From NCBI GenBank assembly GCA_038025085.1, contig CM076143.1, positions 36,106,501-36,170,500 of the forward strand: a DNA stretch of 64,000 nucleotides. The letters are read 5' to 3'. Below, in pieces: positions 1 through 11,672 of the stretch (positions are counted from its first letter, which is position 1; each line of letters begins with the position of its first letter). The notes beneath the pieces are model-generated. The model had not been told where the DNA came from, made no database searches, and was given only the letters and a program-made list of their open reading frames with translations. Origin of the DNA: Tetragonia tetragonoides. Lineage: Eukaryota > Streptophyta > Magnoliopsida > Caryophyllales > Aizoaceae. A program made the position numbers and the translations under genes.

Positions 1-59
1 AGTCATGCACAGTTCTTAGCAAGACGCAGGGTCCTAAGACACCTGCTGAGCAAGAACGC

Positions 60-751
60 ATGAGTACAGTTCCGTATGCATCAGCCATAGGATCTATCAC
101 GTACGCCGTGATTTGTACTCGTCCAAACATCTCGTATGTTTTGAGCATGACGAGTAGATTTCAGACCAATCCAGGTGAGGCGCATTGGATTGCGGCCAAG
201 AATATCTTGAAGTATCTGAAAAGAACTAAAGATATGTTCCTGGTGTATGGTCGTGAAGAAAAGTTGATTGTGAAAGGTTACACTGATGCGTCCTTCCAGA
301 CCGACAGAGACGGTTCTCAATCCCAATCAGGATTTGTCTTTTGTCTCAATGGAGGATCAGTGACCTGGAAAAGTGCTAAGCAAAGCATTGTGGCAGATTC
401 TACAACAGAAGCAGAGTACATCGCAGCTTCGGAGCTGCGAAGGAGGCTGTTTGGATTCGCAAGTTCATGGCTGAGCTTGGCGTTGTGCCTACGGCAGCTG
501 AACCGTTAGCTCTTTATTGTGACAATAATGGAGCCATCGCCCAAGCAAAGGAGCCAAGGTCACACCAAAAGTCTAAACATGTACATCGCAAATATAACAT
601 TATTAGACAATGGGTCAAAGATGGTGATATTAGCATATGCAAGGTTCATACAGATGAGAATGTCCCTGATCCGTTGACTAAGCCACTTGACTGGGTCAAG
701 CACGAGAGTCACAGAGCTTCGATAGGCATTAAGCGCTTCGGAGATGATTAG
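60..751 (+). pseudogene. copia pol C-terminus (RT tail and RNase H), frameshifted
   Basis: The translation shows the end of a copia reverse transcriptase and the RNase H domain, with the family motif around KQSIVADSTTEAEY near 390-420, then a second segment containing YCDNNGAI and LTKPLDW. The two segments are in different plus frames and meet at about 435-445, consistent with loss of one base. The gene is therefore broken. In copia elements this part of pol degrades the RNA strand during reverse transcription. The 5' domains (protease, integrase, most of RT) are outside the window. Confidence 0.85.
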
Positions 752-1547
752 CTTCATTGTTTTAGACTATTAAATGGTGTTCATGATTAAAACATGGTTC
801 AGTACATTTATCACAATGGTTTTGATTTTATTCAATTTTCTGTATGATTTGAATATTAATCCAAAATAATATAACACAATATCCAAATAGGTTATCAAGA
901 TGATGTCTTGGATAATGAAACCCTATTGTGTAAACTAGATTTTGTGGTTATTTGTCCCTAATCTAGGTATTAGAATTAGATTCTAATAACCAACGATGAT
1001 TAGATTGCAAGTTGATCTCAGTGCCTGTTTCATGGGCTGGAGACATGGGATGTCAAGGATCATTTGCATAGATATGAATTGGGAATTCATGATCGGACAG
1101 ACCCACCATGAGAGTTCTTTAAGAACAAGTAGTCATGACAGACTCTCATAAAACTATCTTGAACCATTTCTCAAACCTGAGTGGCTATGAATGTCGATAT
1201 GAGGATTGGTAATTTGTGATTACTCCTAACACCTGCATAACAGGAGGCAATAACGGACACATCCGATTATTGAAAATCATGTTGAAATTCATGAACACAC
1301 AAGACGGGAATTGTCCTCTTTTCAGGGATCGTTGTCTTATGGGCCTCTTGTAGAATTGGGATTGTGAAATGCATGGCCATGCTCAAATGGATTATTGGAT
1401 AATCATTTGTCTTAACAATCCAATTCGGGATCAAGAAATCATATGAACATTGTAAGGATGACTAGGCTTCTTACCTTACGTTCATATCAAGACATTAAAT
1501 GACAAGGGAATGGATTTGCACAATTGTCTTAAGGACAAGTGGGAGAT

Positions 1548-2256
1548 TGAAGGATTTATGTCCTGTCAGTCAAGGTGCAAAATTCGGGATTAAACATCAG
1601 AGATAGTAAACCCATAGATTTAGTAGATCGTAATGTTTAGCTAGAGACCGCTTATGATTATTAGGGCCGATTGGATCGGACCAACTACTAAATGAGTTTG
1701 GGCCTAACAGGTCACACACAACGTGTCGAATGGATCAACTGAGAGTGAGTGGCTTAATGGGCTCACCTAGGGTGAGCCCACCATCACTTAAGTGCTAGGC
1801 ACATAACTAATGGGCCATAAGGGTGCACCACTTAGTTGTGGGTGGGTGACTCTTGTTCCCTTAAGTGGACTAGGTCAACTTAAGGAACAATGAGCCCTTA
1901 GTTCTCTATAAAAGGAGGAGGATAGCATATGCATAAGTGTGACTTACTTGAGAGCTTGAGAGGCACAAATGATATGCTATCCTTGTCTCCCTTTTCTCTC
2001 ATCCTAACCGTGTGCTACAAAAGGGATTAGATCCCACGATATAGCTATCAAATTGGCAACGGTGATCATTCGTCTACGGTGTGGACTACGATAGAGGGAT
2101 CATATTTGGGATCCTACAATTTGCATCCATCGATCTCGTCGAACAACGAGGCACGCATCAAGAGGTATAATTACGTGTGTTTAATTAACCATTAAACTTC
2201 CTGTTATCTAGTTGTCTTCCGCTTACATGATTAGATCATTGCAACTAGACCCAACA
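1548..2256 (+). repeat. 3' LTR of the copia element
   Basis: The segment begins with TG after a purine tract and ends with CA (ccaaca), then passes abruptly into the acyl-activating-enzyme pseudogene. A TATA-like box (CTATAAAAGG) sits at about 1906-1915, as expected for the LTR U3 promoter. The length of about 709 bp is normal for copia. The partner LTR is not in the window, so boundaries rest on TG/CA, the adjacent tract and the switch in homology. Confidence 0.7.
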
Positions 2257-4029
2257 AGCAGTCCCATTGGGATTTCCAGGCACATGATATGATGCAACCG
2301 CCAGTCTCGGTCATCCCAAAACCGTGATCGATTATAAACCCGTGGGACTCGACCCGTTGGAGGATAGTGGATGGCGGGGAGGACCCTGACGTGAGGATGT
2401 GGGCGGGTTGAGGGAGGGGAATTGGGTTGGCGTTGGTGAGCATGTTCAGGACAACGGGGGCAGCACACATATGGGTTACATTGTGGCGACGAATGGTGCC
2501 ATAGATGGTGGTCCCATCAAATTTACGGAGACAAATGTTGGTTCCTCTGACAGCCGCCATCCCCTAAGTGTATGCCCACCCGTTAGCGTGGAACATAGGC
2601 AGGGTCCACAAGTAAACTGGTTGCTTAGGAACAGCCCAGTCAATTAAGGAATTGACAGATGCAAGAAAGGTGCCACGATGGCAATGAACCACTCCTTTTG
2701 GAGAGGATGTTGTTCCAGACATGTAGTTCAACACGATGGGGTCCCACTCGCTTTTGGGTGGGATCCACTTGAACTCCGAGTCACCTTTTTTAATCATGTT
2801 CTCATATGTAGTGAAGAAGGGTCTATGTAATCTAATTCGCTTTTTGAGGTGAGGATATGTTCATCTTGGTCTTTATTGACCTTTCTTGTAGGAGAATCTT
2901 CTAAAATTGTGTAATTGTGAAGAACTTCATCGTTAGAGATGAAAACAAGAAGGGGGTGTGGGTAATTTGAAGGGAGGAATGAGATAGCATCGAGGATGAG
3001 AGGAGCAAATTGGTGGTCGGCAAAGACGAGCTTAGACTCGCTATGACAAAGAAGGATCGAAATTTTTCTAGGATCAAGTCGTATGTGATATTATTGAGGA
3101 TAGCACCTGACATAGGGACGGCAAAGTGGAGCTCATAGGCAGCCGGGCCATTAGGGGCAACCACGGAAACCACGTGACCCCTCCCAAGGCCGAGGGAAGA
3201 GAAGTTGGATGCGATCCTAAGGCATCGGCTATGAGTCTCGGACCACGTATAAGTGGTGTTGTTATAGACAATAGAAGGGCAATCACCATCTAGGTTGCAC
3301 GGATACGGATACGGATACGGGTGCAAGATACTGCAATTCTAAATTTTCTAGGATACGGGTACGGAAAAAATATAATTTAAAATAAATAATATAACAACTT
3401 AAAAAGAAAAAAAAAAATAAGTACAATTCTATTTATGACCTTTACTGACATTGTTAACATCTATATACCATTCTCCATTAAAAATACAAGATCGGAGTTG
3501 AAACGTGTGAGTAAGTTGATGACTAATTAGTTGCTGACTTGCTGGTATGGATGTGTGGAAGATAGAGAGTTGACGAACCGACCACCTGCTCCGGTAGGCG
3601 TAAGCCTTCAGATTAGACAAGATGGAGGCTATATGATGAGAGAGAAAGGTCATTTCTTTTGGTTGCATAGAGATATATTTAAAGAAATACTTAATCTTTG
3701 TTGCGAAAAATATAATTAATTGAACTGTTTGATGACTTGGCGTATCCTTAAAGTATCCACCGTGTAGCCGAGTATCCGTAATTATTTTGGGGAAAAACTA
3801 AATTGAAAAAATAGAATACTTCTCCGATACGTATCGGGTGCGTATTCCCAATATCGGGCGTGTATCCTGAAAGTATAGGTATCCGAAACGTATCGGATAC
3901 GGAATACTGCTGTTGAGCCAGGTATCAGTGCAACCTAGATCACCATAGAATATGGCTGCTCGCTCTAGGAAAGTCGATCAAAGGAGTTAGCGGTGTTGAA
4001 TTGGCTGGGTTGGGCTTAAGCTGATCCAT
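2257..4029 (-). pseudogene. acyl-activating enzyme (AMP-forming) pseudogene, N-terminal part
   Basis: On the minus strand, from an ATG at 4029, pieces match the intact enzyme at 29172-30896: GDCPSIVYNNTTYTW, GRGHVVSVVAPNGPAAYELHF, LNYMSGTTSSPKGVVH, YLWTLPMFHANGW and GFGMTETGG. They lie in different frames with stops, poorly conserved sequence at about 2800-2960, and a 649-bp hAT element at 3290-3938. The C-terminal half is missing at 2257, where the copia LTR begins; it may lie left of the window. Even with the insertions removed the frame would stay broken. Same strand and similar sequence suggest a dispersed or former tandem duplicate of the functional gene about 25 kb away. Confidence 0.85.
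3290..3938. mobile_element. non-autonomous hAT element, 649 bp
   Basis: The ends are inverted repeats (CTAGGTTGCAC and GTGCAACCTAG) and the element is flanked by an exact 8-bp duplication ATCACCAT (3282-3289 and 3939-3946), the hAT signature. It interrupts the acyl-activating-enzyme pseudogene. Subterminal regions carry repeats of GGATACGG on the left and the complementary CCGTATCC-type motif on the right. No transposase is present; short ORFs inside look like chance. Confidence 0.85.
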
Positions 4030-4222
4030 AGTGTAGTGTGTAATAACTGGATGCGTCATGCGTGTATATCGTATAATCGGTGTATGCAATGAATGGCACA
4101 GAGAAGTCGCTCTTAGAAAAAATTGAAACTAAAAGTCAAACCAAAGGAATTACGTAAGGCCATTGCGCGAGTATGCCATCACATGGCAATGAATCATCAA
4201 GCACGCTCTTATTCTTGCCTTA

Positions 4223-5109
4223 TCTTACCTTACTATTAAAACACAGTATACTTCTCTTAAAACTTGCCACGTGACGTATTTGAGATTGACACATGGGATG
4301 CCACGTAAGCCCCCAGATTTGTATGGTAATGACACGTAAGCTGCCACGTAAGTCACTCATGCAAGTGTGTCAAGCATTTATTTCACTTAATAAATACTAA
4401 ACAACATAATATTACCTTACTATTAAAACACAGTGCAGCACTTCTAAGACTTGCCACGTGGCACATTTGAGATTGACACATGGGATGTCACGTAAGCCCC
4501 CAAGTTCGTATGATAGAGACACATAAGCCGCCACGTAAGCCGCCCATGCAAGTGTGTCAAGCATTTATTTGACTTAAAATAAATACAAAACGACATAATT
4601 ATTATCATATTGTTCAAGTATTATAAAATAAATAACTTTTGTTACCCAACTATAAAAATAATAATTCTTACTTCATAGCATCAGATTCGGAAAATACTTC
4701 AAAATGATATACATATGTCCTATATTTGACTTTATAATGTTCGGTAGAAGTCATAAAACATATACACTACACAGTTTGTCCTCGCCATATGACACTTCTA
4801 CGAGATATTTATTATGTTTGTTATGTGGCGCTTATATCACTATTGCATTGTCATGTGTTATTATGTCATTTGTTACTTTCATTGTATGGTTAATTTGTTA
4901 AGCTAAATTGTGACAAAAATAGATAATTGAGTATCAAAACTTTTTTAATTAGAACATTTACTTACTTTCTTTAAAAAAAAAAAAAAAGAAGAGGAAATGT
5001 CCTTAATTATATGATTAGGTCATCCGTGAACACACCTACTATAACACCTAAAAGAATAGACAATATACAAAAAAAAGCTAATCCGGGGCGTCGCCCGAGC
5101 CAAAACAAG
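4223..5109 (+). mobile_element. non-autonomous Helitron, copy A
   Basis: It starts A|TCTTACCTTACTATTAAAAC and ends with a GC-rich hairpin (GGGGCGTCGCCC) followed by ACAAG|T, close to the Helitron CTRR|T end. The first about 187 bp are repeated in tandem from about 4411, so the 5' module is doubled. A 65-codon ORF at 4704-4901 is shared with copy B but resembles no known protein and is probably not a gene. The 193 bp to the left (4030-4222) hold only the upstream flank of the dead acyl-activating enzyme. Confidence 0.7.
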
Positions 5110-5411
5110 TTATTATCAGAGTAAGGATCCTCTAAAGTACCCAATGAAGTAAGAATTATAATTTATATAGTTGTGTAACAAAAGTTATTTGATTTTATAA
5201 CTTGAACAATATGATAATAAGAGATGAGATCCTCTCCAATAAAATGGTAAAGTACTTGGTGTAGTAACTCACAAGAACTAAAAAAAAAAAGGAAAAAAGA
5301 GTTAGAGTTGAATGTCTTTTGGAGTGGACAAGTGATGTGGCATGATGATATTGATTTATTGGAGAGGATATTGGAGGGAAGTACTTTAGATGATCCTTAC
5401 TCTGATAATAA
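5110..5411. repeat. centre of the palindrome: MITE-like inverted repeat with a Helitron fragment
   Basis: The interval begins with TTATTATCAGAGTAAGGATC and ends with its near-perfect reverse complement, so the symmetry of the flanking Helitrons continues about 30 bp inward on each side (to about 5140 and from about 5379). A second nested inverted pair lies inside (ATCCTCTCCAATAAA at about 5230 and its complement near 5360). Bases 5140-5222 are a reversed fragment of the same Helitron family. No coding potential. Confidence 0.6.
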
Positions 5412-6114
5412 CTAGTTTTGGTCCCGGGCGACGCCCCGGATTAGCGTTTTTTTGTGTGTTGTCTATTCTTTTAGGTGTTATAATAGGTGTGTTAATTACA
5501 CGGATGACCTAATCATATAATTAATGACATTTTCTCTTCTTTTTTTTTTTTGAAGAAAGTAAGTAAATATTCTAATTAAAAAAGTTTTGATACTCAATTA
5601 TCTATTTTTGTCACAATTTAGCTTAACAAATTAACCATACAATGAAAGTAACAAATGACATAATAACACATGACAATGCAATAGTGATATAAGCGCCACA
5701 TAACAAACATAACAAATACCTCGTAGAAGTGTCAAATGGCGAGGACAAACTGTGTAGTGTATATGTTTTATGACTTCTACCAAACATTATAAAGTCAAAT
5801 ATAGGACATATGTATATCATTTTGAAGTATTTTTCGAACCTGATGCAATGAAGTAAGAATTATTATTTTTATGGTTGGGTAACAAAAGTTATTTATTTTA
5901 TAATACTTGAACAATATGATAATAATTATGTCGTTTTGTATTTATTTTAAGTCAAATAAATGCTTGACACACTTGCATGGGCGGCTTACGTGGCGGCTTA
6001 TGTGTCACTATCATACGAACTTGGGGGCTTACGTGACATCCCATGTGTCAATCTCAAATGTGCCACGTGGCAAGTCTTAGAAGCACTGCACTGTATTTTA
6101 ATAGTAAGGTAAGA
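5412..6114 (-). mobile_element. non-autonomous Helitron, copy B
   Basis: Read on the minus strand it starts A|TCTTACCTTACTATTAAAA at 6114 and ends with the hairpin GGGGCGTCGCCC plus CTAG|T at 5412. This gives complete Helitron termini and the usual insertion between A and T without duplication. It is nearly identical, over about 700 bp, to copy A in opposite orientation, including the same 65-codon ORF, which implies a recent inverted duplication or paired insertion. Confidence 0.75.
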
Positions 6115-6750
6115 TTATAATTCTTACTTCATTGGATCAAGTTTGGAAAATACTTCAAATGAGATACATATATCCTATATTTGACTCTATAATATTCGGT
6201 AGAAGTTATAAAACATATACACTACACAGTTTCTTCTCGCCATGTGGCACTTCTACGAGATATGCTTATGTTTGTCATGTGGCCTTTATATCACCATTGC
6301 ATTGTCATGTGTTATTATGTCACTCGTCGCCAGTGGCGATCCTAACTCTTCATGGGCCCCAAGGCAAAGCAAACAAAATGGGCCCTTAAGATGGCAATAG
6401 ACCTTTTTTTTTTACAACCAAAGGGAAACATTTTTTTTTGGGCCCTTTTTTCCCCTCTTTTTCTTTGGGCCCTGGGCGGTCGCCCTCCTTGTCCTCCCCT
6501 CTGGGCCGGCGCTGCTCGTTGCTTTCATTGTATGAAATCTGTTAGCTAAATTGTCACCAAATTAGACAATTGAGTATCAAAACTTCTTTAATTAGAATAT
6601 TTACTTACTTTCCTTAAAAAAAAAAAAGAGAAAAGACCCTTGATCAAATTGCTATACAATCCGTGTAATTAAGACATCTACTATAACACCTAAAAGAATA
6701 GACAACATTTAAAAAAAATAACCAGGGGCATCGCCCGGGACAAAAACTAG
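6115..6750 (+). mobile_element. 5'-truncated Helitron, copy C
   Basis: This matches the internal and 3' parts of copies A and B in plus orientation, beginning at the equivalent of copy A position about 4665. It ends with the hairpin GGGGCATCGCCCG and CTAG|T at 6750. It is more diverged than A and B and is split by a 184-bp hAT element at 6331-6514. Copy B abuts its truncated left edge exactly. Confidence 0.7.
6331..6514. mobile_element. small hAT MITE
   Basis: The termini CAGTGGCG and CGGCGCTG are imperfect inverted repeats of the common plant hAT type. The flanks are an 8-bp duplication with one mismatch (CTCGTCGC at 6323-6330, CTCGTTGC at 6515-6522). The sequence is absent from Helitron copies A and B at the same point. 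It contains GGGCCC-rich repeats and no gene. Confidence 0.8.
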
Positions 6751-7529
6751 TTCTTGTCAAAGTGAAGCTTAGCAATAGGCTCATGCTCCCTTTGTGTCAA
6801 CTTAATTTCCTTTCAATTGAGTTCAGTTTAGTTTAGTTCAGTTTAGTGGTTTATTCCGAAATAAATTTATGATAATAACTATTTCATCATAATGATCTCA
6901 AAGCAAACTATCAAATAAGTCCAATATTAATATGTTTGGCTGCGTTTAGTTTTAAAAAGGTCAAATGTCAAGTTAGAAACCTCAATTCAGTTAAGTTAAG
7001 TTTATTTCAATTTAGTGTAATTTTTTTTCAGTTGAAAAGAATGAAACCTCTGTTTGGCAAAGCGCTTTTGAGGGAAACTTTATTTGTTTTGGTTTTAGCA
7101 TTTTGATTGGATTGATGTTTCAAAAAGCTAATTTTAGTTTTTGATAAAAGAAGAATCGAATTGACCTTTTGGGCCTAAAAAGCTGATTTTGAAAAGGCCC
7201 AATATTCAAGATAAGAGCCTTTTGAAGTTAATTTTTTAAAAAATTAGAAATGAAAAATGACTATTTGGTCCAATTTCGGGTACAATTACAAAAAATACAT
7301 TGATGATAATCGGATATCGCAAAGGAATTATAGTTACATGTACTGCGGGCTAAGGGAGCGTCTAAAGAAAGACCAATTAACGAGAATGAAACCTATTTCT
7401 TAGTCATTGGGCAGAGCGCACCTTTGGTTCTTCAGTCGTGTGAGTTTTTTGATAGTGACTTCCTTTGGTACGGGCCTAACACGAATTTGAATTTAGTACC
7501 TACGGAAAATGTAGGTATACTGCAGAATC
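6751..7529. other. non-coding interval with MITE-like fragments
   Basis: No gene is supported here. GTTCAGTTTAGTT-type repeats lie at 6820-6850, and a CTGTTTGGCAAAGC-like end near 7050 resembles Tourist-type MITE termini, but no partner terminus or duplication was found. The rest is AT-rich unique-looking DNA. Confidence 0.5.
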
Positions 7530-7613
7530 ATTTTTTTTTTTTTTTTTTTTTTTGCTCGTCCAAACGGTTGCTTGGTTGTATTAATGTGACCCCAAAAAAA
7601 ACAAGCATACAAC

Positions 7614-10600
7614 CTAAGGAATACAAACTTGGTTAAACTCCTCTGGGAGCATAGTACCCACGAATCTAGAGGCAACAATCCAAGCAGCAAAAGAGTGAGC
7701 TAGAGTATTACAAGTTCTAGGAATAAAACAAAGCTTGACAGATAGGCAGATGAGGATTGGGAGGATGTCGTCGAAAATCCACTTGAGCTTCCATGGGAAT
7801 GGGCTTCCTCTGTTAGCATCATCAACCACCGTTTTTGCATCACTATACAAAGTCACATTCGTAACTCCACGCAGCTGCATCCATTTCAACCCTTCTAGAA
7901 TCGCCCATGCTTCACCTTCAACTGAATCCGCAACCTGATGAATTGCAGCTCCAACTTTAATGATTTGGCCCAGGTGATCTAGGTGAATCCAGGCCACAAA
8001 GGCCTCATTCCCTCTGATTGCAGCATCTACATAGCAACATGATCTTCCCTCTTCGTTTTCCCTTATCTCTGCTTGTCCTCTATGGATTCTTGGTTCAACG
8101 TCAAAAGCACTATCAATTTCATACCAACGTTTTAAAGCCTGGATGATCGTGTCATTGACTACCAGGTCAGTTTTTTGGTGTAAGCATTGGTTTCTCGACC
8201 ACCAGATTGTGTCAAGTGTAATCACGGCTTTACAAGCGAAATTTTCGCCATTGCTTTTCCCCATTCCTTTACGCAACCCAGAGGAAGCACAGAAAATCTC
8301 GTTAAGCCATCTATAAAGATCCCAATCAACAAAGGACTCAGTTTTGAGTCCCACTACTTGCAACCAGAGAATACGAGCAATCGGGCATTGAAAGAAAAGA
8401 TGCTCCTCATCTTCCACCCCATCTGTACACAGCAAACATTCATCTTCAATCATTGGGATTCTTACCTTTAACGAGGATCTAGATGGAATTACCTTCCATG
8501 AAATGCGCCATAAGAACAAACGAATTCTTTGGGGAACTTGATGTTTCTAGAGGTTGTTCCAGAACTCAGCAGGTAGGTTGTGATGGCCTTGTTCGCGTTC
8601 TTCAATGATAATTTTAAATGCAGTTTTGACAGTGAATCTACCAAATCTATCATTCAACCAGATAAAAGAATCAACCTCTTCAGAATTTGGCAGCTTGATT
8701 CCCAGAATTATCGTTGTTGTATCATCATCAAAATGGCTTTGGATCAGTTCACGTTTCCATTGCCCCTCCTCTATACAGTCACTGACTTTGAAAATGACCA
8801 CATCAACCCCCTCCCTTGCTGTGGGTATGAAACCCTCGATCGAAGGGATCCATGGATCAGTCCAAACATTAACTGATTTTTCGTTACCCACCATAAAGCA
8901 TCCTCCCTTCTCAATCACACTTCTATCCTTTAATATGTCTTTCCATTGTTGCGAGTCTGAGGCCATAGGAGAGACATGGAAGAACCCAAACCTGCTGCAA
9001 TATTTTTTGAGGAGCATCTGTACCCACGGCCTGCTGTCATTGCTGCCCGCTAGCCAAGCTAGCTTTGAATGCAATGCTTTATTGACATCCCCCATTCTGC
9101 GCAACCCAAGACCGCCCAGTACTTTTGGTGCACAGATAGAGCTCCAAGACTTGAAGTAGATACCTTTGTTTTCTTCTGTCTTCCCCCACCAAAAATCACG
9201 CATCAGAGTGTCCATCTCCTTGCACAGCCCCTCACTAATGTGGTTAGAGGCCATAGCATAACTAGGCACCGCGGTTGCCACTGCTTGGATCAAGGTTGTT
9301 CTTCCCGCAAATGATAGTGTTTTTGCTTTCCATGCTTGTAGCTTATTCACAAGTCTGTCTTTGAGGTACATAAATCTCTGTTTTTTGCCGTTGTTCCTAA
9401 AGAAAGGCATACCCAGGTACACCGCATCCTTATCCATCATTTTCAGGTTCAATTTGTCCTTAATTCTGCCCTTTGTTTCAGCCTTGGTATTCGGGCTAAA
9501 GAACACTCCTGCTTTGGACTTATTAGCCGCCAGCCCACTCCATTCCTCCATTTTGTCTAAAGCTTCAGAGATTGCATTAGCATTTGTATCGTCCGCTTTT
9601 GCAAAGATGACTAAGTCATCAGCAAACAATAAATGTGAGACACCTTCACAAGACCTTTCTATCTTTATTCCCTCAATTTTCCCTTCAACTTGCGCCTTGA
9701 ATAAAATTCTCGACAATGCCTCCATGCCAATCACAAAAAGGAACGGTGAGAGGGGGTCACCTTGTCGTATTTCCCTTTGGGGCTGGATAAAACCATGTGG
9801 GCTTCCATTCACTAAAACAGAGAGGGTGGGCGTGCTTATACATTGTTGAATCATCCTTATGAAGTGGTCACAGAATCCCAAATTCTTCATCACACATAAT
9901 AAGGAAACCCCACTCAAGCTTATCATATGCCTTCGCCATGTCAATCTTGAGGGCCATCAAAGCCCCTCTTCCTTTGACATTCTTCATAATATGTACTATC
10001 TCCTGCACTATAATCGTATTATCTGAAGTGATACGGCTAGGAACAAATGCAACTTGAAAAGGGCTTACAATGGCATCCAGAAGAGGCTTGATTCGGTTAG
10101 CCAGCAACTTTGAGATAATTTTATAGGCCACATTGCAGAGCGCAATCGGTCTATATTCCTTCACTGTGTTGGCTTTTGCGTTTTTTGGGATTAACACAAT
10201 ATGTGTGTGATTCAGCGCCTTAAAAAGAAACCCAGAATTGAAGAACTCTTGGACCATAGCCACCACTTCACTGCCTACTGTCTCCCAGTATTCTTGGAAA
10301 AACAAAGCGGGCATGCCATCAGGGCCAGGTGCCTTTGTGGGGTGCATCATGAACAATGCACTTTTGATCTCATCATAGCTAGGAATTACACAAAGTTTCT
10401 GGTTCTCTTCATTAGAAATACAGTTGTCAAAAAGATTCTCTAAATCCTTTGGGGTTTCAACACCTGAGGTAGTAAACAGTTCACCAAAATAATTAATGAA
10501 AGCTTCATTAATTTCTTTTGCATCATGAGTCCACATACCTGTCTCAAGATTGTGAGAGTCTACTGAGTTCCTCCTTCTTCGGATAACAGTTGATCTGTGA

Positions 10601-11672
10601 AAGAACTTTGTGTAAAGATCACCCTCTCGGAGATATTGAACTCTGGATTTCTGCTTCATCATCTCTGCTTCTCTTTTATAGAGCTCAATGAGGGTGGCAT
10701 ACAAATCAGCTTCTTGGCCTTGATCAAAATCAGAAGATCCCTTTTTTTGTATCTCGTCAATTTTCTCGAGGGTCTCTCGAATCTGCCTCTGAACCTGCCC
10801 AAATTGCTCTTTATTCCACCTCTTAAGATAGGTCTTTGTAGCAATCAGTTTTTGCTTCAAAATAAAACTCTTTGACCCACGAACTTCCTTACCCCAAGCT
10901 TCCTTAACAGTGTCATGACTCGTAGGATCTCTGGTCCACATAGATTCAAACTTGAATGGGATTGGACCCTGGTGTCTCTCGCCTTGAGTGTCCAGTAGGA
11001 TAGGTGAGTGGTCTGATTTAACAAATGGGAAGTGCTTGACAATGGCTCTCGGGAATAAATCCCGCCATGTTGGACTACATATTCCCCTGTCCAACCTCTC
11101 CTTCAAGATAATAGTGCCTCCGCATTTCTTCCTCCATGTGTAAGGTCTACCCACAAATCCCAAATCAACAATACCATTGTTATTGATGAAAGTAATCAGC
11201 TCATTCGAAGAAGATGACCCCTGCAAGGGGCCCCCCCATTTTTCATCTTGATGGGCCATCTTATTAAAATCCCCTATAAAACATTAAACATACGAGCTGT
11301 GAACTCAATTGCCTCCCAAAAAGCCTCCTGATCAGTGTGATTAGGAGCGCGATACACAAAATTGCACAGCCATTGTGCATGAGGATTATCGCCATCGATC
11401 TTTGCTATTATAAGTTGGTCATATTTGAACACAATCTCCAACGTGATTCCCTTCCTCCACATTAAAGCGAACCCCCCATATTTTCCTGCTGCAGGTGTAG
11501 CAACAACGCCTTCAAAGTTTAACTGCTTCAAAATATTCAACGCCTTCTCCTCTGGCAACATCGTTTCTGCCAAGCAAAAAATATCCGGATTTGTATTCCG
11601 GATCAGGGCCTTCATATGGAACACTGTCGCGGGGTCGCCCAACCCCCAATAATTCCAATAGTATGTCCTCAT
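7614..11672 (-). pseudogene. LINE ORF2: endonuclease, reverse transcriptase, zf-RVT, RNase H
   Basis: Domains run in order on the minus strand. The AP-endonuclease begins at the ATG at 11672 (WNYWGLGDP, CLAETMLP) and continues with GDFNKM and SDHSPILLD. The RT carries IVLIPKN, RPIALCNVAYKI, RQGDPLSPFLF and the catalytic FADD (about 9620). A zinc-binding zf-RVT region (CLLCTDGVEDEEHLFFQCP) follows, then an RNase H domain (YVDAAIRG, SDAKTVVDDA) ending at 7614. Frames break near 11270 and 9900, and an in-frame TAG at 8547-8549 splits zf-RVT. Such proteins nick target DNA and reverse-transcribe the LINE RNA; this copy cannot make a full protein. Confidence 0.9.

Larger units (their letters stand above)
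1..2256 (+). mobile_element. Ty1/copia retrotransposon, 3' portion with 3' LTR
   Basis: The window opens inside a copia element on the plus strand. Order seen: end of pol (RNase H) to about 750, roughly 800 bp of non-coding DNA, a purine-rich tract (AAGTGGGAGA) just before 1548, and an LTR at 1548-2256. The 5' part lies left of the window, so the target duplication cannot be checked. Right of 2256 the sequence becomes an acyl-activating-enzyme pseudogene on the minus strand, so the element inserted into that gene. The 751-1547 stretch has no coding signal beyond short chance ORFs. Confidence 0.85.

Noticed and set aside
4704..5820. Conserved 65-residue protein in two Helitron copies
   Set aside because: Identity reflects the recent inverted duplication of DNA; codon pattern and composition give no sign of selection and no family is recognised.
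8605..9849. Plus-strand ORFs opposite the LINE reverse transcriptase
   Set aside because: Antisense shadows of ORF2; the minus strand carries all recognisable RT motifs.
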